Below, in pieces: positions 9,511 through 18,238 of a stretch of DNA of 64,000 bases (within the stretch, counting starts at the first letter, position 1; every line of letters starts with the position of its first letter). Both the position numbers and the translations under genes were made by a program. The stretch is from an uncultured Sphingomonadales bacterium. GTDB lineage: Bacteria; Pseudomonadota; Alphaproteobacteria; Sphingomonadales; Sphingomonadaceae. The notes under the pieces were generated by a model. It did not search any database. It was not told where the DNA came from and saw only the letters and a list, made by a program, of their open reading frames with translations. The stretch spans positions 1-64,000 of the forward strand of contig CAIMDB010000035.1 of assembly GCA_903839675.1 (NCBI GenBank), in the 5' to 3' direction.

Positions 9511-10353
9511 ATGACCAGCGCCCAGACCAGAACGCTCCCGCGTCTTTCCGTCGTCATCCCTTCCTATAATCAAGGGAGATTCATCGAACGGACGATCAAG
9601 AGCATCATCGATCAGAACTACCCTGATCTTGAAATCATCCTGATGGATGGCGGCTCCACCGATGAGACAATGCAGATTGTTGAGAAGTATCGGTCGCATT
9701 TCGCCCATATCCAGAGCGAACCGGACGGCGGGCAGACGGCAGCGATTGCCTCTGGTTTTGATCGGGCCACAGGTCAGTTCATCAGTTGGCTCAACTCCGA
9801 CGACACTTACGCCCCCGGCGCTCTTTTGAAGATCGGCACCTATTTGGCCGACCATCCAAAGGTGCAATTCGTCTATGGGGATATGTGGCTGATTGATGCG
9901 GAGGACCGGCCCTTCGCGTTCAAAAAGTCGGTCCGCTTCAGCCTCGGCGTTATGAAATATGCATTCCTCACCGTGCCTCAAATGTCGGCCTACTGGTCGC
10001 GCGACCTATACCATAGAGTGGGCGGCATGGACAGAAACCTGCGCTTCTGCATGGACTATGACCTGTTTGTCCGACTCGCGAGCGCGTCAGCCCCCGTCTG
10101 CATCCGGGGAGATATCGGCAATTTCCGCATCCATGGGGAGAGCAAAACAAGCACGCTGGAAACCGTGCGGCAGGCCGAAGACAAGGTTGTTCAAGAGCGG
10201 TATTGTGGCATCAAGCCATCCAATGCGCTTGCATTCCGATTGGCCCGGCTGTTCTGGACAGGTGTGCTCATTCTCCGCTTCATTGAAAATGGCAGCCTCG
10301 TTTCGCGAATGCGCCGCCGCTTCGGGAACAACATGAAAAGTGAATGTGGCTGA
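9511..10353 (+). CDS. Family 2 glycosyltransferase
   Basis: A cytoplasmic GT-A fold transferase of 280 residues. It opens with the family signature LSVVIPSYNQGRFIERTI (residues 12-29), then DGGSTD (46-51), and the metal-binding DxD-like SDD in WLNSDDTY (93-100). The FCMDYDLFVRLA segment in the second half matches the acceptor-side region of GT2 enzymes that elongate lipid-linked repeat units. It starts 51 bases after the beta-helix gene and overlaps the start of the polymerase gene by ten bases, so it belongs to the same transcription unit. The sugar it transfers is not predictable from the sequence. Confidence 0.9.
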   Translation: MTSAQTRTLPRLSVVIPSYNQGRFIERTIKSIIDQNYPDLEIILMDGGSTDETMQIVEKYRSHFAHIQSEPDGGQTAAIASGFDRATGQFISWLNSDDTYAPGALLKIGTYLADHPKVQFVYGDMWLIDAEDRPFAFKKSVRFSLGVMKYAFLTVPQMSAYWSRDLYHRVGGMDRNLRFCMDYDLFVRLASASAPVCIRGDIGNFRIHGESKTSTLETVRQAEDKVVQERYCGIKPSNALAFRLARLFWTGVLILRFIENGSLVSRMRRRFGNNMKSECG

Positions 10354-11762
10354 TGTCGACGGAAAAAGGAGCATTGCCTGTTCAAGGTCCCGCGTCCTCG
10401 CGTGATGCACCAGTTGGTGGGCCTGTCGCCTATTTTTCGGCCCAGGGGCGCCGGTGGATGCAGATCCTACTTGGCGCCTTCATCGCCATCGGGCTCATTG
10501 TAAAGAGCTTCCTCTTTGTCGGCGGTGAGCCGGTGCTAGTCCACTATGCGTTGAACGGGTTCATCGTCGGAATTGCGGGCATCGCCTATTTTAGCGCAGG
10601 TGGCGGAAGGCTTTTGGCCAGCCCAGTCGCCCTGGCACTCGGCTTTGCGCTGTTCTGGTCTTTGGTGTCCGCCCTATTCAGCCCAATTTCCCTCAACATC
10701 GTCGCTGCGGCAACCTTCGCGGTTGTATCCGTTGGCAGTCTGATTTTCTTCCCAGCTTTATGCCTGAGGGTCGGTGTGGAGCCATGGCGGCTGTTGACTT
10801 ATATCCTCGGTGCAACCGTGCCTCTGACTGCTCTGCTCTGGCTGGTCGATCCGGCGCTTGTCACGGATCCTGAAAGCGGCCGCTTTTCTGGAGTTCTCGT
10901 TTCGGTTGCGGTGGCGTGCAACATCTACTTTTTTGTCTGCGTTTTCGCTTTTAGGGGGGCTTTGCTGGCATCATCTCGCGGAATGTCGATGGTGTACGGC
11001 TTCACTAGCCTGGTCTCGCTCGTCTTTTTGTACCTCACCAAGACCCGAAGCTCCCTAGCGGAATGTCTTGTCTGCATCATCCTGATGATGATCTTTTCTC
11101 CGATGAAGCGCGGCGCCAAAATGGTGTCGATGGGCGTGGCAGGACTGCTTTTGATGTTCGTCGCCTTGAGTGGACTTGCCGCGTCCACGGGGGTTGTCCC
11201 GCTAGATGATGAGCTGGAGAGTTTTCGCCTTGGAGACAGCCAGCTAACGGACTCGCGAACCGGTAACTGGGAATTCGGCATTGAGCGCATCATTCGCGCG
11301 CCACTTTTTGGGGAAGGCTTGCTCACCAAACAGACGCAGGGCGGCACACGCGGCGTCGATTTTGCAGGGGAGACAAGCTATGATCCCCTCTACGATCCGC
11401 ACAGCCTGATCCTCAGCTTCGGCGTGCAAGCGGGCATTCCGTTCATGATTGCTATGACAGCGCTCATCGTCCTGATTCTTGCCCGATTTGTGTCGACATT
11501 CGGTGTCCAGCGATCGCTGGAAAGTCCGGAGTTCGTCATCGCATCGGTCCATTTCGCGGTGATGATTTTCGCCGGAGGCGACCTGACGACGCTGGGGAAC
11601 ATCATCGACAAAATCTTCTGGATCTTGCTCGGCACCGTGGCACTCAAAACAGAACTTGCGCGGGCCTATGGAGTTCCAAGGGGCGGACTTCTCTCTGGAT
11701 CAACGCCGGGAGATCATATCTTTCGCGCGGCGTCCCCCCGGCCACTGCCGACAAAGGTTTGA
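10344..11762 (+). CDS. O-antigen ligase/polymerase-like membrane protein (Wzy/WaaL)
   Basis: A polytopic membrane protein of 472 residues with about 11 hydrophobic segments and a large periplasmic loop near residues 290-360 carrying DPHSLILSFG. The conserved His in that loop is typical of the Wzy_C/O-antigen ligase family. It probably polymerises or ligates repeat units at the periplasmic face. ATG at 10344 overlaps the end of the GT2 gene by ten bases. ATG at 10353 (MSTEKG) is an alternative start just after that stop region. The 3' end overlaps the convergent sugar transferase gene by 49 bases, so the last 16 residues share DNA with that gene. Whether it polymerises or ligates is not decided by sequence. 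Confidence 0.8.
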   Translation: MWLMSTEKGALPVQGPASSRDAPVGGPVAYFSAQGRRWMQILLGAFIAIGLIVKSFLFVGGEPVLVHYALNGFIVGIAGIAYFSAGGGRLLASPVALALGFALFWSLVSALFSPISLNIVAAATFAVVSVGSLIFFPALCLRVGVEPWRLLTYILGATVPLTALLWLVDPALVTDPESGRFSGVLVSVAVACNIYFFVCVFAFRGALLASSRGMSMVYGFTSLVSLVFLYLTKTRSSLAECLVCIILMMIFSPMKRGAKMVSMGVAGLLLMFVALSGLAASTGVVPLDDELESFRLGDSQLTDSRTGNWEFGIERIIRAPLFGEGLLTKQTQGGTRGVDFAGETSYDPLYDPHSLILSFGVQAGIPFMIAMTALIVLILARFVSTFGVQRSLESPEFVIASVHFAVMIFAGGDLTTLGNIIDKIFWILLGTVALKTELARAYGVPRGGLLSGSTPGDHIFRAASPRPLPTKV

Positions 11763-12274
11763 GCGAGCAGCTTTAGATCGCCGATGAAAGTCCGTTCGGA
11801 CGCATAGCGAGCGTCAATCTCTGCCAGTTGCCGGGGCGTTGACATGTCGACGCCCTGAACCTGTGCAAGGCCCGTAATGCCGGGGCGCATTGCGAATACA
11901 TCACGGTCAGAGCGTTCCCCGATCAGTTCATGCTGATTGGGCAGACAGGGGCGCGGGCCAACGAAACTCATGTCCCCCAGCAGCACGTTCCAGATCTGCG
12001 GCAACTCATCGAGTTTGAACCGCCGCATCCAGCGGCCAGAGGGCGTAATCACAGCTTCTGCATTGACTTCGTGGGAGGCTACATTGGCTGTCCCTACAGC
12101 CATCGTGCGGAGCTTCACTAATGTGAAGGGACGCTGCCCCCGGCCCACGCGCGTTTGCAGGAAGAGCGGTTGGCCGCCCGTTTCGCGATAGCTGACCGCA
12201 CAGAGAAGAAGCGTCACGAGGCCAACAGGCACCGCCATCGCGGCGGCCAGAAAAAAGTCAAATGCGCGCTTCAC
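11714..12274 (-). CDS. PglC-type initiating sugar phosphotransferase
   Basis: A small monotopic phosphoglycosyl transferase of 186 residues that moves a sugar-1-phosphate from a nucleotide sugar to undecaprenyl phosphate and so starts repeat-unit synthesis. Residues 3-28 form the single re-entrant membrane helix. KLRTM (54-58), the catalytic Asp-Glu in FKLDELPQIW (86-95), GDMSFVGPRP (100-109) and MRPGITGLAQ (129-138) are all present. The length equals the minimal catalytic core, without the extra helices seen in WbaP-type enzymes. Its 3' end overlaps the convergent polymerase gene. wecC and wecB lie upstream on the same strand, 51 bases away, so an HexNAc-phosphate substrate is plausible but unproven. 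Confidence 0.9.
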   Translation of the reverse strand: MKRAFDFFLAAAMAVPVGLVTLLLCAVSYRETGGQPLFLQTRVGRGQRPFTLVKLRTMAVGTANVASHEVNAEAVITPSGRWMRRFKLDELPQIWNVLLGDMSFVGPRPCLPNQHELIGERSDRDVFAMRPGITGLAQVQGVDMSTPRQLAEIDARYASERTFIGDLKLLAQTFVGSGRGDAARKI

Positions 12275-12325
12275 GTCTGCCGGATAATCTGCCTTTGGCG
12301 AAAGTCAAACCGTTATGGCGGAAAG

Positions 12326-13630
12326 TTACCCCGCCGCCCGCAGCCGATCCGCTGCGCGCTCGACAAACTGCCGATCCCCCCAGATCCCCCGCGTGTCGTA
12401 GACCACCTTGCCGCCGCGTTCGGCATCGGGGACGGATTTGAAGACATCGTGGTCCACCAGCAGGATGAAGACACCGCATTCGGCCAGCGCCTCGTCCAAA
12501 TCAGCGAGGACGGCGCCTGTGCCGGCGAAGTCCATCGGCAGGCCATTGGCGTAGGGTTCCACGATTTGAATGCGGGGGCCGTATTTCTTGGCAAGGGCGG
12601 CGGCGACCTTCACCGCCGGGCTTTCGCGGAAGTCATCGATATTGGGTTTGAAGGCGAGGCCGAACACCGCGATCTGGGCGGCGGGGGATGCATCAATCAC
12701 CTCTGATGCACGGTCGATCACAAAGTCCGTCTTCTTGTCATTCACTTCGCGCGCGGTGCGGATGAGCGGCGTTGTTTCCGGGTCGCCATGGACGAGGAAC
12801 CAAGGATCAACCGCGATGCAGTGTCCGCCGACACCAGGGCCGGGCTGAAGGATATTTACACGCGGGTGGCGGTTGGCGAGTTTGATGACGTCCCACACGT
12901 CAATGCCCATGCGCTGGGCAACCATCGACAGCTCATTGGCGAAGGCGATGTTGACGTCACGGAAGCTGTTTTCGACGAGCTTCACCATCTCGGCCGCGCG
13001 CGCCGTCGTTGTCACGCACTCGCCGCGGACGAACTGGCGATAAAAGAGCATCGCCTTGCGCGCGCAGCGCGGCGTGATGCCGCCGATGCAGCGGTCATTG
13101 TTGACGAGTTCGATGAGGATACGCCCGGGAAGGACGCGTTCCGGGCAGTAGGAGACAAAAATGTCAGGTGTTTCAGTCGTCTGGCCCGGAATTTTGAGAT
13201 CGGGGCGGAGGCGCGCAAGCACCTCACACACCTGTTCGGTCGTGCCGACGGGCGATGTGGATTCGAGAATGACGAGGTTGCCCGCCTCCAGCACCGGCGC
13301 GATGGTTTCGGCCGCCTGCAGGACATAGCTGACATCCGGGCGTTCGCCCTCGCGCAGGGGGGTCGGCACGGCGATGACGAAGGTATCGGCAGCTTCGACT
13401 GTCAGCGATGCGCGCAGCGTCCCGCGCTGGACAACACCCTGCACCAGCCCGTCGAGATCGACTTCCTCAATATGGATGCGGCCGGAATTGATGGTGTCGA
13501 CGACGCTGGCGTTGACGTCGATGCCAAGCACCTTGCACCCTGATCGCGCAATCAACGCTGCGGTGGGCAGCCCGATATAGCCGAGCCCAACAACAACAAC
13601 CTTCTTTTCCACATCAACCGGCATCTGCAA
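12326..13630 (-). CDS. wecC: UDP-N-acetyl-D-mannosamine dehydrogenase
   Basis: This NAD-dependent enzyme oxidises UDP-ManNAc to UDP-ManNAcA, an acidic building block of surface glycans. The N-terminal Rossmann motif VVGLGYIGLP is at residues 13-22, ESTSPVGT at about 123-130, and the catalytic Cys is Cys271 in GPGVGGHCIAVDPW. Its 434 residues match the WecC/WbpA/CapL group, and adjacency to wecB makes the ManNAc assignment likely. The reading frame overlaps the wecB stop by 17 bases. ATG at 13624 or GTG at 13612 are alternative starts. A UDP-glucose dehydrogenase role is less likely because of the partner gene. Confidence 0.9.
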   Translation of the reverse strand: MQMPVDVEKKVVVVGLGYIGLPTAALIARSGCKVLGIDVNASVVDTINSGRIHIEEVDLDGLVQGVVQRGTLRASLTVEAADTFVIAVPTPLREGERPDVSYVLQAAETIAPVLEAGNLVILESTSPVGTTEQVCEVLARLRPDLKIPGQTTETPDIFVSYCPERVLPGRILIELVNNDRCIGGITPRCARKAMLFYRQFVRGECVTTTARAAEMVKLVENSFRDVNIAFANELSMVAQRMGIDVWDVIKLANRHPRVNILQPGPGVGGHCIAVDPWFLVHGDPETTPLIRTAREVNDKKTDFVIDRASEVIDASPAAQIAVFGLAFKPNIDDFRESPAVKVAAALAKKYGPRIQIVEPYANGLPMDFAGTGAVLADLDEALAECGVFILLVDHDVFKSVPDAERGGKVVYDTRGIWGDRQFVERAADRLRAAG

Positions 13631-14765
13631 TCACCCTGGCAATACGCTGAGCCGCCTTGCCATCGCCGAAAGGATTATGGGCGCGCGACATGGCGGAATA
13701 GGCTGCCTTGTCGTCCAAAAGGCTGAATATTTCGGTAACGATCTGGGCAGGATCCGTCCCCACCAGCCGCGCCGTGCCGGCCGCCACGCCTTCGGGCCGC
13801 TCGGTCGTTTCGCGCATGACAAGCACAGGCTTGCCAAGCGATGGCGCCTCTTCCTGCACGCCGCCGGAATCGGTCAACACCAGTTCACACATATCCAGCA
13901 GGCGGACGAAATGCGGATAATCAAGCGGGTCAATCATCGCGACGTTGGACAGGCCAGCCAGTTCGGCGTCCATGACCGAGCGGACATTGGGGTTGGGATG
14001 GACGGGAAAGATAACGGCGACATCGGGCCGAGCTGCAATCTGGGCAATAGCGCGCGCAATGTTGCGCATCCCCTCCCCGAAATTCTCCCGCCGGTGCGAG
14101 GTGACAGCGACAATGCGGCGTCCGGCGAAGCGGGTCGCAAGATCATCGAGACCCGCCGCAATCTCCGGCCGCGCCTGCAACTGTGCCTGTGTGGCCAGTA
14201 GCGCGTCGATCACGGTGTTGCCCGTCACATGAATGCGGGCGGGATCCACATTTTCGGCCTTCAGCGCGTCAGCGGCGGCCTCGGTTGGCGCGAAATGCAG
14301 GTCGGCGACAACTCCCGTCACGCGCCGGTTCACTTCCTCGGGCCAAGGCTGGTAGATATCGCCGCTCCGCAATCCGGCCTCGACGTGGCCGACCGGGATC
14401 TTGTGGAAATAGGCAGCGATTGTCCCTGCCATCGTGGTCAGCGTGTCGCCATGGACGAGAATGCGGTCGGGCTTTTCGCGGTCAAAGGTTTCGCCCAGCC
14501 CCGTTACCAGCCGCGCCAACAGCGCATCGAGCGTCTGGTTGGGCTGCATCACGTCCAGATCAACGTCTGGAACGATCTGGGCGATATCAAGCACTTGGTC
14601 GAGCAGGTCGCGATGCTGCGCGGTCACACAGACACGCGCCTCAATGCCCGGTTGCGCGCGCAGGGCATGGACCACAGGAAACATCTTAATCGCCTCCGGT
14701 CGTGTGCCGAAGACTGTCATGATACGCTTGGTCGAATTGGCCGGACTAGTCATGAGTCCGGCCAT
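13614..14765 (-). CDS. wecB: UDP-N-acetylglucosamine 2-epimerase (non-hydrolysing)
   Basis: The enzyme interconverts UDP-GlcNAc and UDP-ManNAc in the cytoplasm and feeds WecC. The N-terminal motif TVFGTRPEAIKMFPV (about 18-32), the HGDT and GHVEAGLRSGD segments, the VTSHRRENFG stretch and the C-terminal TDSGGVQEEAPSLGKP are diagnostic of WecB/MnaA. The length of 383 residues is normal. Two starts are possible, 14765 (MAGLMTSP) and 14753 (MTSP); the second gives the more usual length before the first strand. It lies 12 bases downstream of the class III aminotransferase on the same strand and overlaps wecC, so the three may be co-transcribed. Confidence 0.94.
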   Translation of the reverse strand: MAGLMTSPANSTKRIMTVFGTRPEAIKMFPVVHALRAQPGIEARVCVTAQHRDLLDQVLDIAQIVPDVDLDVMQPNQTLDALLARLVTGLGETFDREKPDRILVHGDTLTTMAGTIAAYFHKIPVGHVEAGLRSGDIYQPWPEEVNRRVTGVVADLHFAPTEAAADALKAENVDPARIHVTGNTVIDALLATQAQLQARPEIAAGLDDLATRFAGRRIVAVTSHRRENFGEGMRNIARAIAQIAARPDVAVIFPVHPNPNVRSVMDAELAGLSNVAMIDPLDYPHFVRLLDMCELVLTDSGGVQEEAPSLGKPVLVMRETTERPEGVAAGTARLVGTDPAQIVTEIFSLLDDKAAYSAMSRAHNPFGDGKAAQRIARVIADAG

Positions 14766-14777
14766 ATTCTGGTTGGG

Positions 14778-16151
14778 TTAAATTGCCGTCAACCGGGGCA
14801 AGGCCAGATCGAGCGCCTTGCGGATGATCCCGATCATCTCGTCAATCTGCGCATGGGAGATAATGAGCGGCGGGCACATGACGATGGTGTCGCGAATGCC
14901 GCGCACCATAAGGCCATTTTCGATGCACAAATCGCGCACCATGGGGCCAGCCGTGCCCTCTGCACCGCCAAAGCGCGCGCCTGTGGCTTTGTCCGCCACA
15001 ATCTCGATAGCCCCCAGCAGACCGACCGAGCGGGTTTCCCCGACCAAGGGGTGGTCATTCAGCGTGACCAACATCTTTGCGAGATAGGGACCGGTGTCGT
15101 CGCGCGTGCGTTCAACCAGATGCTCCCGCTCCATGATCTCAATATTCCGAAGCGCAACTGCCGCCGCCACCGGATGGCCCGAATAAGTGAAGCCATGGAC
15201 GAAATCGCCGCCGGTTTTAAGCACGTCGACAATCTCTTTCGACACGGCAACCGCGGAAATCGGCTGGTAGCCCGAGGACAGCCCCTTCGCCATCGCGATC
15301 ATGTCGGGCTTCACGCCCATGGTTTCATGGCCCCACATATTGCCGGTGCGGCCAAAGCCGCAAATGACTTCATCACAGACGAGCAGGATGCCATATTTGC
15401 GGACGATGCGTTCGACCTCGGGCCAGTAATTGGCGGGCGGGATGATGACGCCACCGGCGCCCTGGGCCGGTTCCCCGATAAAGGCCGCGACATTTTCGGG
15501 ACCGACTTCGAGGATCTTATCCTCGATGGCCTTGGCGCAAACCAGACCGAATTCTTCGGGCGTCATGTCGCGCCCTTCATTGTACCAATAAGGCTGTCGG
15601 ACATGCTCCACGCCGGGCACCGGAAGGTCGCCTTGTTCGTGCATCGCCTTCATGCCCCCAAGGCTCACCCCAGCCACGGTCGACCCGTGATAGGCATTCC
15701 AGCGTGAAATGAAGACCTTGCGCTTAGGTTCGCCCTTCACTTGCCAATAATGGCGGACCATGCGGAACACGGTGTCATTGGCTTCGGAGCCGGACGCGTT
15801 GAAGAAAACATGGGGCAAGCGCCCCTGCGTCAGCGAGGCGATCTTGGCCGCGAGCATTACTGTGGGCGGCGTCGCCGTTTTGAAGAAGGTGTTATAGAAA
15901 GGCAGCTCACGCATCTGGTCTGCGGCGACATCGGCCAGCTCATTCCGGCCATAGCCGATGTTAACACACCACAGGCCCGCCATCCCATCTAGGATGCGGT
16001 TGCCGTCGCCATCATAAATGTAGCAGCCTTCCGCATGGGTTACGATGCGGCTGCCGCCCATGTCTTCGATGAGCTTGTAATCCTGCTGGGCGGGCAGATG
16101 GTGCGCGACATCCAGGCGCTTGAGTTCGGCGATATCGTAATTGCGGGGCAT
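14778..16151 (-). CDS. Class III PLP-dependent omega-aminotransferase (SpuC-like)
   Basis: A cytoplasmic transaminase of 457 residues from the group that uses pyruvate as amino acceptor for putrescine, beta-alanine or other amines. GSEAND (121-126) binds the cofactor phosphate, Asp260 in LLVCDEVICGFGRTG contacts the pyridine nitrogen, and the Schiff-base lysine is Lys289 in AMAKGLSSGY. I chose ATG at 16151 because AGCAGGAT lies eight to ten bases upstream and the family starts with residues like NYDIAELKRLD; the frame is open for 29 more codons. The nearest resemblance is to putrescine-pyruvate aminotransferase SpuC, but the true amine is not fixed. It is upstream of wecB by 12 bases although no functional link is obvious. 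Confidence 0.85.
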   Translation of the reverse strand: MPRNYDIAELKRLDVAHHLPAQQDYKLIEDMGGSRIVTHAEGCYIYDGDGNRILDGMAGLWCVNIGYGRNELADVAADQMRELPFYNTFFKTATPPTVMLAAKIASLTQGRLPHVFFNASGSEANDTVFRMVRHYWQVKGEPKRKVFISRWNAYHGSTVAGVSLGGMKAMHEQGDLPVPGVEHVRQPYWYNEGRDMTPEEFGLVCAKAIEDKILEVGPENVAAFIGEPAQGAGGVIIPPANYWPEVERIVRKYGILLVCDEVICGFGRTGNMWGHETMGVKPDMIAMAKGLSSGYQPISAVAVSKEIVDVLKTGGDFVHGFTYSGHPVAAAVALRNIEIMEREHLVERTRDDTGPYLAKMLVTLNDHPLVGETRSVGLLGAIEIVADKATGARFGGAEGTAGPMVRDLCIENGLMVRGIRDTIVMCPPLIISHAQIDEMIGIIRKALDLALPRLTAI

Positions 16152-16540
16152 GGAATTTATCCTGCTGATGAATGGAATCGAAAAATGACGTGCAGTGCTC
16201 AGGCGCGCGCCATCACGGCGAAAAGCTGATTCTCGCAAGATAGCGATCGATCCGTTCCATCATAGGATGAGACTAAGCCGACTATGGCCGGGGAGCAAGA
16301 TTTGGTTCGCGCAGAGGCGAAAGGGTCGCAGAGGGTCTGAACTGCGCTCAGGGTGAGCGCGGGGAAAGCGCTCCCCGCCCCCTTATTCGTCATCCTGAAC
16401 TTGTTTCAGGATAACCGTGTCGCGTTGCTGGTCGGCTAACGTATCTGCGGCCCCACGCTGTTATCCTGAAACAAGTTCAGGATGACGAGGGAGTAAGGGT
16501 CAAACTTTGCCTCAGCGCCCTCCGCGGCTCTGCGCGCTCT
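16152..16540. other. 389-base intergenic region with nested inverted repeats
   Basis: No gene could be supported here. The stretch nearest the aminotransferase (16152-16300) should hold its promoter. From about 16304 the sequence becomes repetitive. A copy of GCGCAGAGGCG-like sequence at 16304-16335 is mirrored by an imperfect inverse copy near 16511-16540. Between them are a short hairpin (GCGGGGA at 16359-16365 with TCCCCGC at 16372-16378) and a perfect pair of 28-base inverted repeats listed separately. The arrangement resembles a REP/BIME-type element between the two minus-strand genes, where it could end ald transcription. Confidence 0.6.
16387..16488. repeat. Paired 28-bp inverted repeats (REP-like element)
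   Basis: Bases 16387-16414 (reading TCGTCATCCTGAACTTGTTT and on) and 16461-16488 are exact reverse complements over 28 bases, separated by 46 bases. Each arm itself has internal symmetry (CCTGAA/TTCAGG). I recognise the CATCCTGAACTTGTTTCAGG word as one that recurs in sphingomonad intergenic regions, which is memory and not a search result. The pair could fold into a long hairpin in RNA from either strand. It lies just downstream of the ald stop, so a role in transcript ending or stability is plausible. Confidence 0.8.
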
Positions 16541-17638
16541 CTACCCCTGAAACGGCAGATCGAGCGCCTCGGCAACCGCCTGATGCCGGATCTTGCCGCC
16601 CGACACATTTAGGCCAGCGGCCAGATGCGGATCTGCTGCCATTGCAGCTTCCGCCCCCAAATTGGCCAGCTTCAGCGCGAACGGCAGTGTCGCGTTGTTG
16701 AGCGCAAAGGCGGACGTGCGGGCAACGGCGCCCGGCATGTTGGCCACGCAATAATGGATAATGCCTTCTTCCACATAGACAGGGTCGGCGTGGGTCGTGG
16801 CACGGCTCGTTTCAAAGCAGCCCCCTTGGTCGATGGCGATGTCGACCAGAACGGCGCCGCGCTTCATTGTCTTGAGCATCTCGCGCGTCACCAACTTCGG
16901 CGCGGCGGCCCCCGGCACGAGAACGGCGCCAATCACGAGATGGGCATTGGCCACAGCCGCGGCAATCGCAGACTTGGACGCATAGGCCGTCTTGATCGAG
17001 TTGCCGAAATGCGTGTCGAGCTCTGCCAGCCGGTCATTGCTAATGTCGTAGATCGTCACGTCGGCGCGCAGGCCCACGGCCATTTGCGCCGCGTTGAGAC
17101 CGGACACGCCACCACCGAGGATCGCGACACGCGCGGGTGCCACACCCGGCACACCGCCGAGCAGGATGCCTCGACCGCCCTGTTCCTTTTCCAGATAATG
17201 CGCGCCGACCTGCACCGACATGCGGCCCGCGACTTCCGACATTGGCTTCAAGAGCGGGAGGGAGCGGTTGTGTGAAGTTACGGTTTCATAGGCGATGCAG
17301 GTCGCACCGGACGCCATGAGGCCCAGCGCCTGCGGCTTATCCGCGGCGAGGTGCAGATAGGTGAAGAGCGTGTGCCGCGCCTCCAGCAGTGCAATTTCCT
17401 GCGGTTGCGGCTCCTTCACCTTCACAATCATATCCGCCGCCGCGAACACCTCAGCGGCGGTGCCAAGCGTCTTTGCACCGACGGCGGTATAGGCGCTGTC
17501 GTCAAAATCAATGCCGAGCCCGGCCCCGGTTTCGACGAACACTTCATGTCCGGCTGCGACCAGTTCAGCGACCGATGGCGGCGTCAGCCCCACGCGATAT
17601 TCGTGGACTTTGATTTCTTTGGGGACACCGATTTTCAT
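16541..17638 (-). CDS. ald: Alanine dehydrogenase
   Basis: NAD-dependent alanine dehydrogenase, which interconverts L-alanine and pyruvate plus ammonium. The start [20 protein letters not shown] is typical. Arg15, Lys74 and His95 correspond to the known substrate-binding and catalytic residues, and the NAD-binding [15 protein letters not shown] lies near residue 172. The protein is 365 residues, a few shorter than most family members at the C-terminus, which ends in EALDLPFQG as usual. A divergent Lrp/AsnC-type regulator starts 129 bases away, the arrangement seen for alanine-responsive AldR/BkdR-like control. The two Cys residues near the substrate site of some homologues were not checked. 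Confidence 0.96.
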   Translation of the reverse strand: MKIGVPKEIKVHEYRVGLTPPSVAELVAAGHEVFVETGAGLGIDFDDSAYTAVGAKTLGTAAEVFAAADMIVKVKEPQPQEIALLEARHTLFTYLHLAADKPQALGLMASGATCIAYETVTSHNRSLPLLKPMSEVAGRMSVQVGAHYLEKEQGGRGILLGGVPGVAPARVAILGGGVSGLNAAQMAVGLRADVTIYDISNDRLAELDTHFGNSIKTAYASKSAIAAAVANAHLVIGAVLVPGAAAPKLVTREMLKTMKRGAVLVDIAIDQGGCFETSRATTHADPVYVEEGIIHYCVANMPGAVARTSAFALNNATLPFALKLANLGAEAAMAADPHLAAGLNVSGGKIRHQAVAEALDLPFQG

Positions 17639-17695
17639 GACGCGCTCCTCATGGCTTGATTAGGAGCAGTATACGGGATCAGGTGCAGGAATTGT

Positions 17696-17711
17696 TTGCA
17701 ATTTTTTGCAA
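17696..17711. promoter_or_regulatory. Candidate operator between ald and the Lrp-type regulator
   Basis: Within the 129-base divergent region, TTGCAA occurs twice (17696-17701 and 17706-17711) with centres ten bases apart, one helical turn. TTGCAA is itself a palindrome. An AT-rich tract continues toward the regulator gene. Lrp-family proteins bind arrays of short AT-rich dyads upstream of their targets, so this is a reasonable binding site for the adjacent regulator. That assignment is inferred from spacing and position only. Confidence 0.4.
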
Positions 17712-17767
17712 CATACGCATCATGGCGACAAGATTTTATCAAGTAAGTTAGATAAGAAACAACAACC

Positions 17768-18238
17768 ATGCAGATCGATGCGATTGACCGGAAAATTCTT
17801 GCAGAACTCGCTTCAGATTCGGCGCAGACGAGTGAGCGTTTAGGCGAGCGGGTCGGCCTGTCGCCTTCGGCCACGCACCGCCGCGTCCGGCAACTGGAAG
17901 ACACAGGCCTGATTGCGGGATATGGGGCCCGCTTGTCACGCGCGGCGCGGGGCAACCCTGCCACCGTCTATGTCGCTGTGACCCTTGTTGATCAAAGGCG
18001 GGAGACGATGGAGCGATTTGAAGCGGCCATCACCCGCGAGCCACTGGTGGCCGAAGCCCACCTGATGAGTGGCGAATATGATTATCTGCTCAAGGCCGAA
18101 ATCCCGGAGACCGACAGCTTTGAACGCGTCCATAGAGAAGTGCTGGCGGCGCTCCCGGGCGTCCATCGGCTGGTCACGCATTTCAGCATCCGCAGCGTAA
18201 TTGAGGGGGGGGCAAACGCCCTGCCGCGTCAAAGCTGA
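17768..18238 (+). CDS. Lrp/AsnC family transcriptional regulator
   Basis: A 156-residue DNA-binding protein. The N-terminal helix-turn-helix covers about residues 5-55 (DRKILAELASDSAQTSERLG, then the recognition helix SPSATHRRVRQLE). The C-terminal RAM/ActD effector domain contains the expected GEYDYLLKAEIPETDSFERV segment. The gene diverges from ald, so it is most likely the alanine-responsive regulator of that gene, although this is inference. Eight consecutive G bases (18205-18212) lie about ten codons from the stop, a possible slippage site. Its last ten bases overlap the end of the convergent small gene at 18229. Confidence 0.9.
   Translation: MQIDAIDRKILAELASDSAQTSERLGERVGLSPSATHRRVRQLEDTGLIAGYGARLSRAARGNPATVYVAVTLVDQRRETMERFEAAITREPLVAEAHLMSGEYDYLLKAEIPETDSFERVHREVLAALPGVHRLVTHFSIRSVIEGGANALPRQS

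Noticed and set aside
12788-13543. Long open frame on the plus strand opposite wecC (about 250 codons).
   Set aside because: It is antisense to a fully conserved dehydrogenase and has no family resemblance; high GC creates such open frames.
14229-15707. 492-codon open frame on the plus strand opposite wecB and the aminotransferase.
   Set aside because: It spans two clear minus-strand genes and their junction, has odd composition and no ribosome site.
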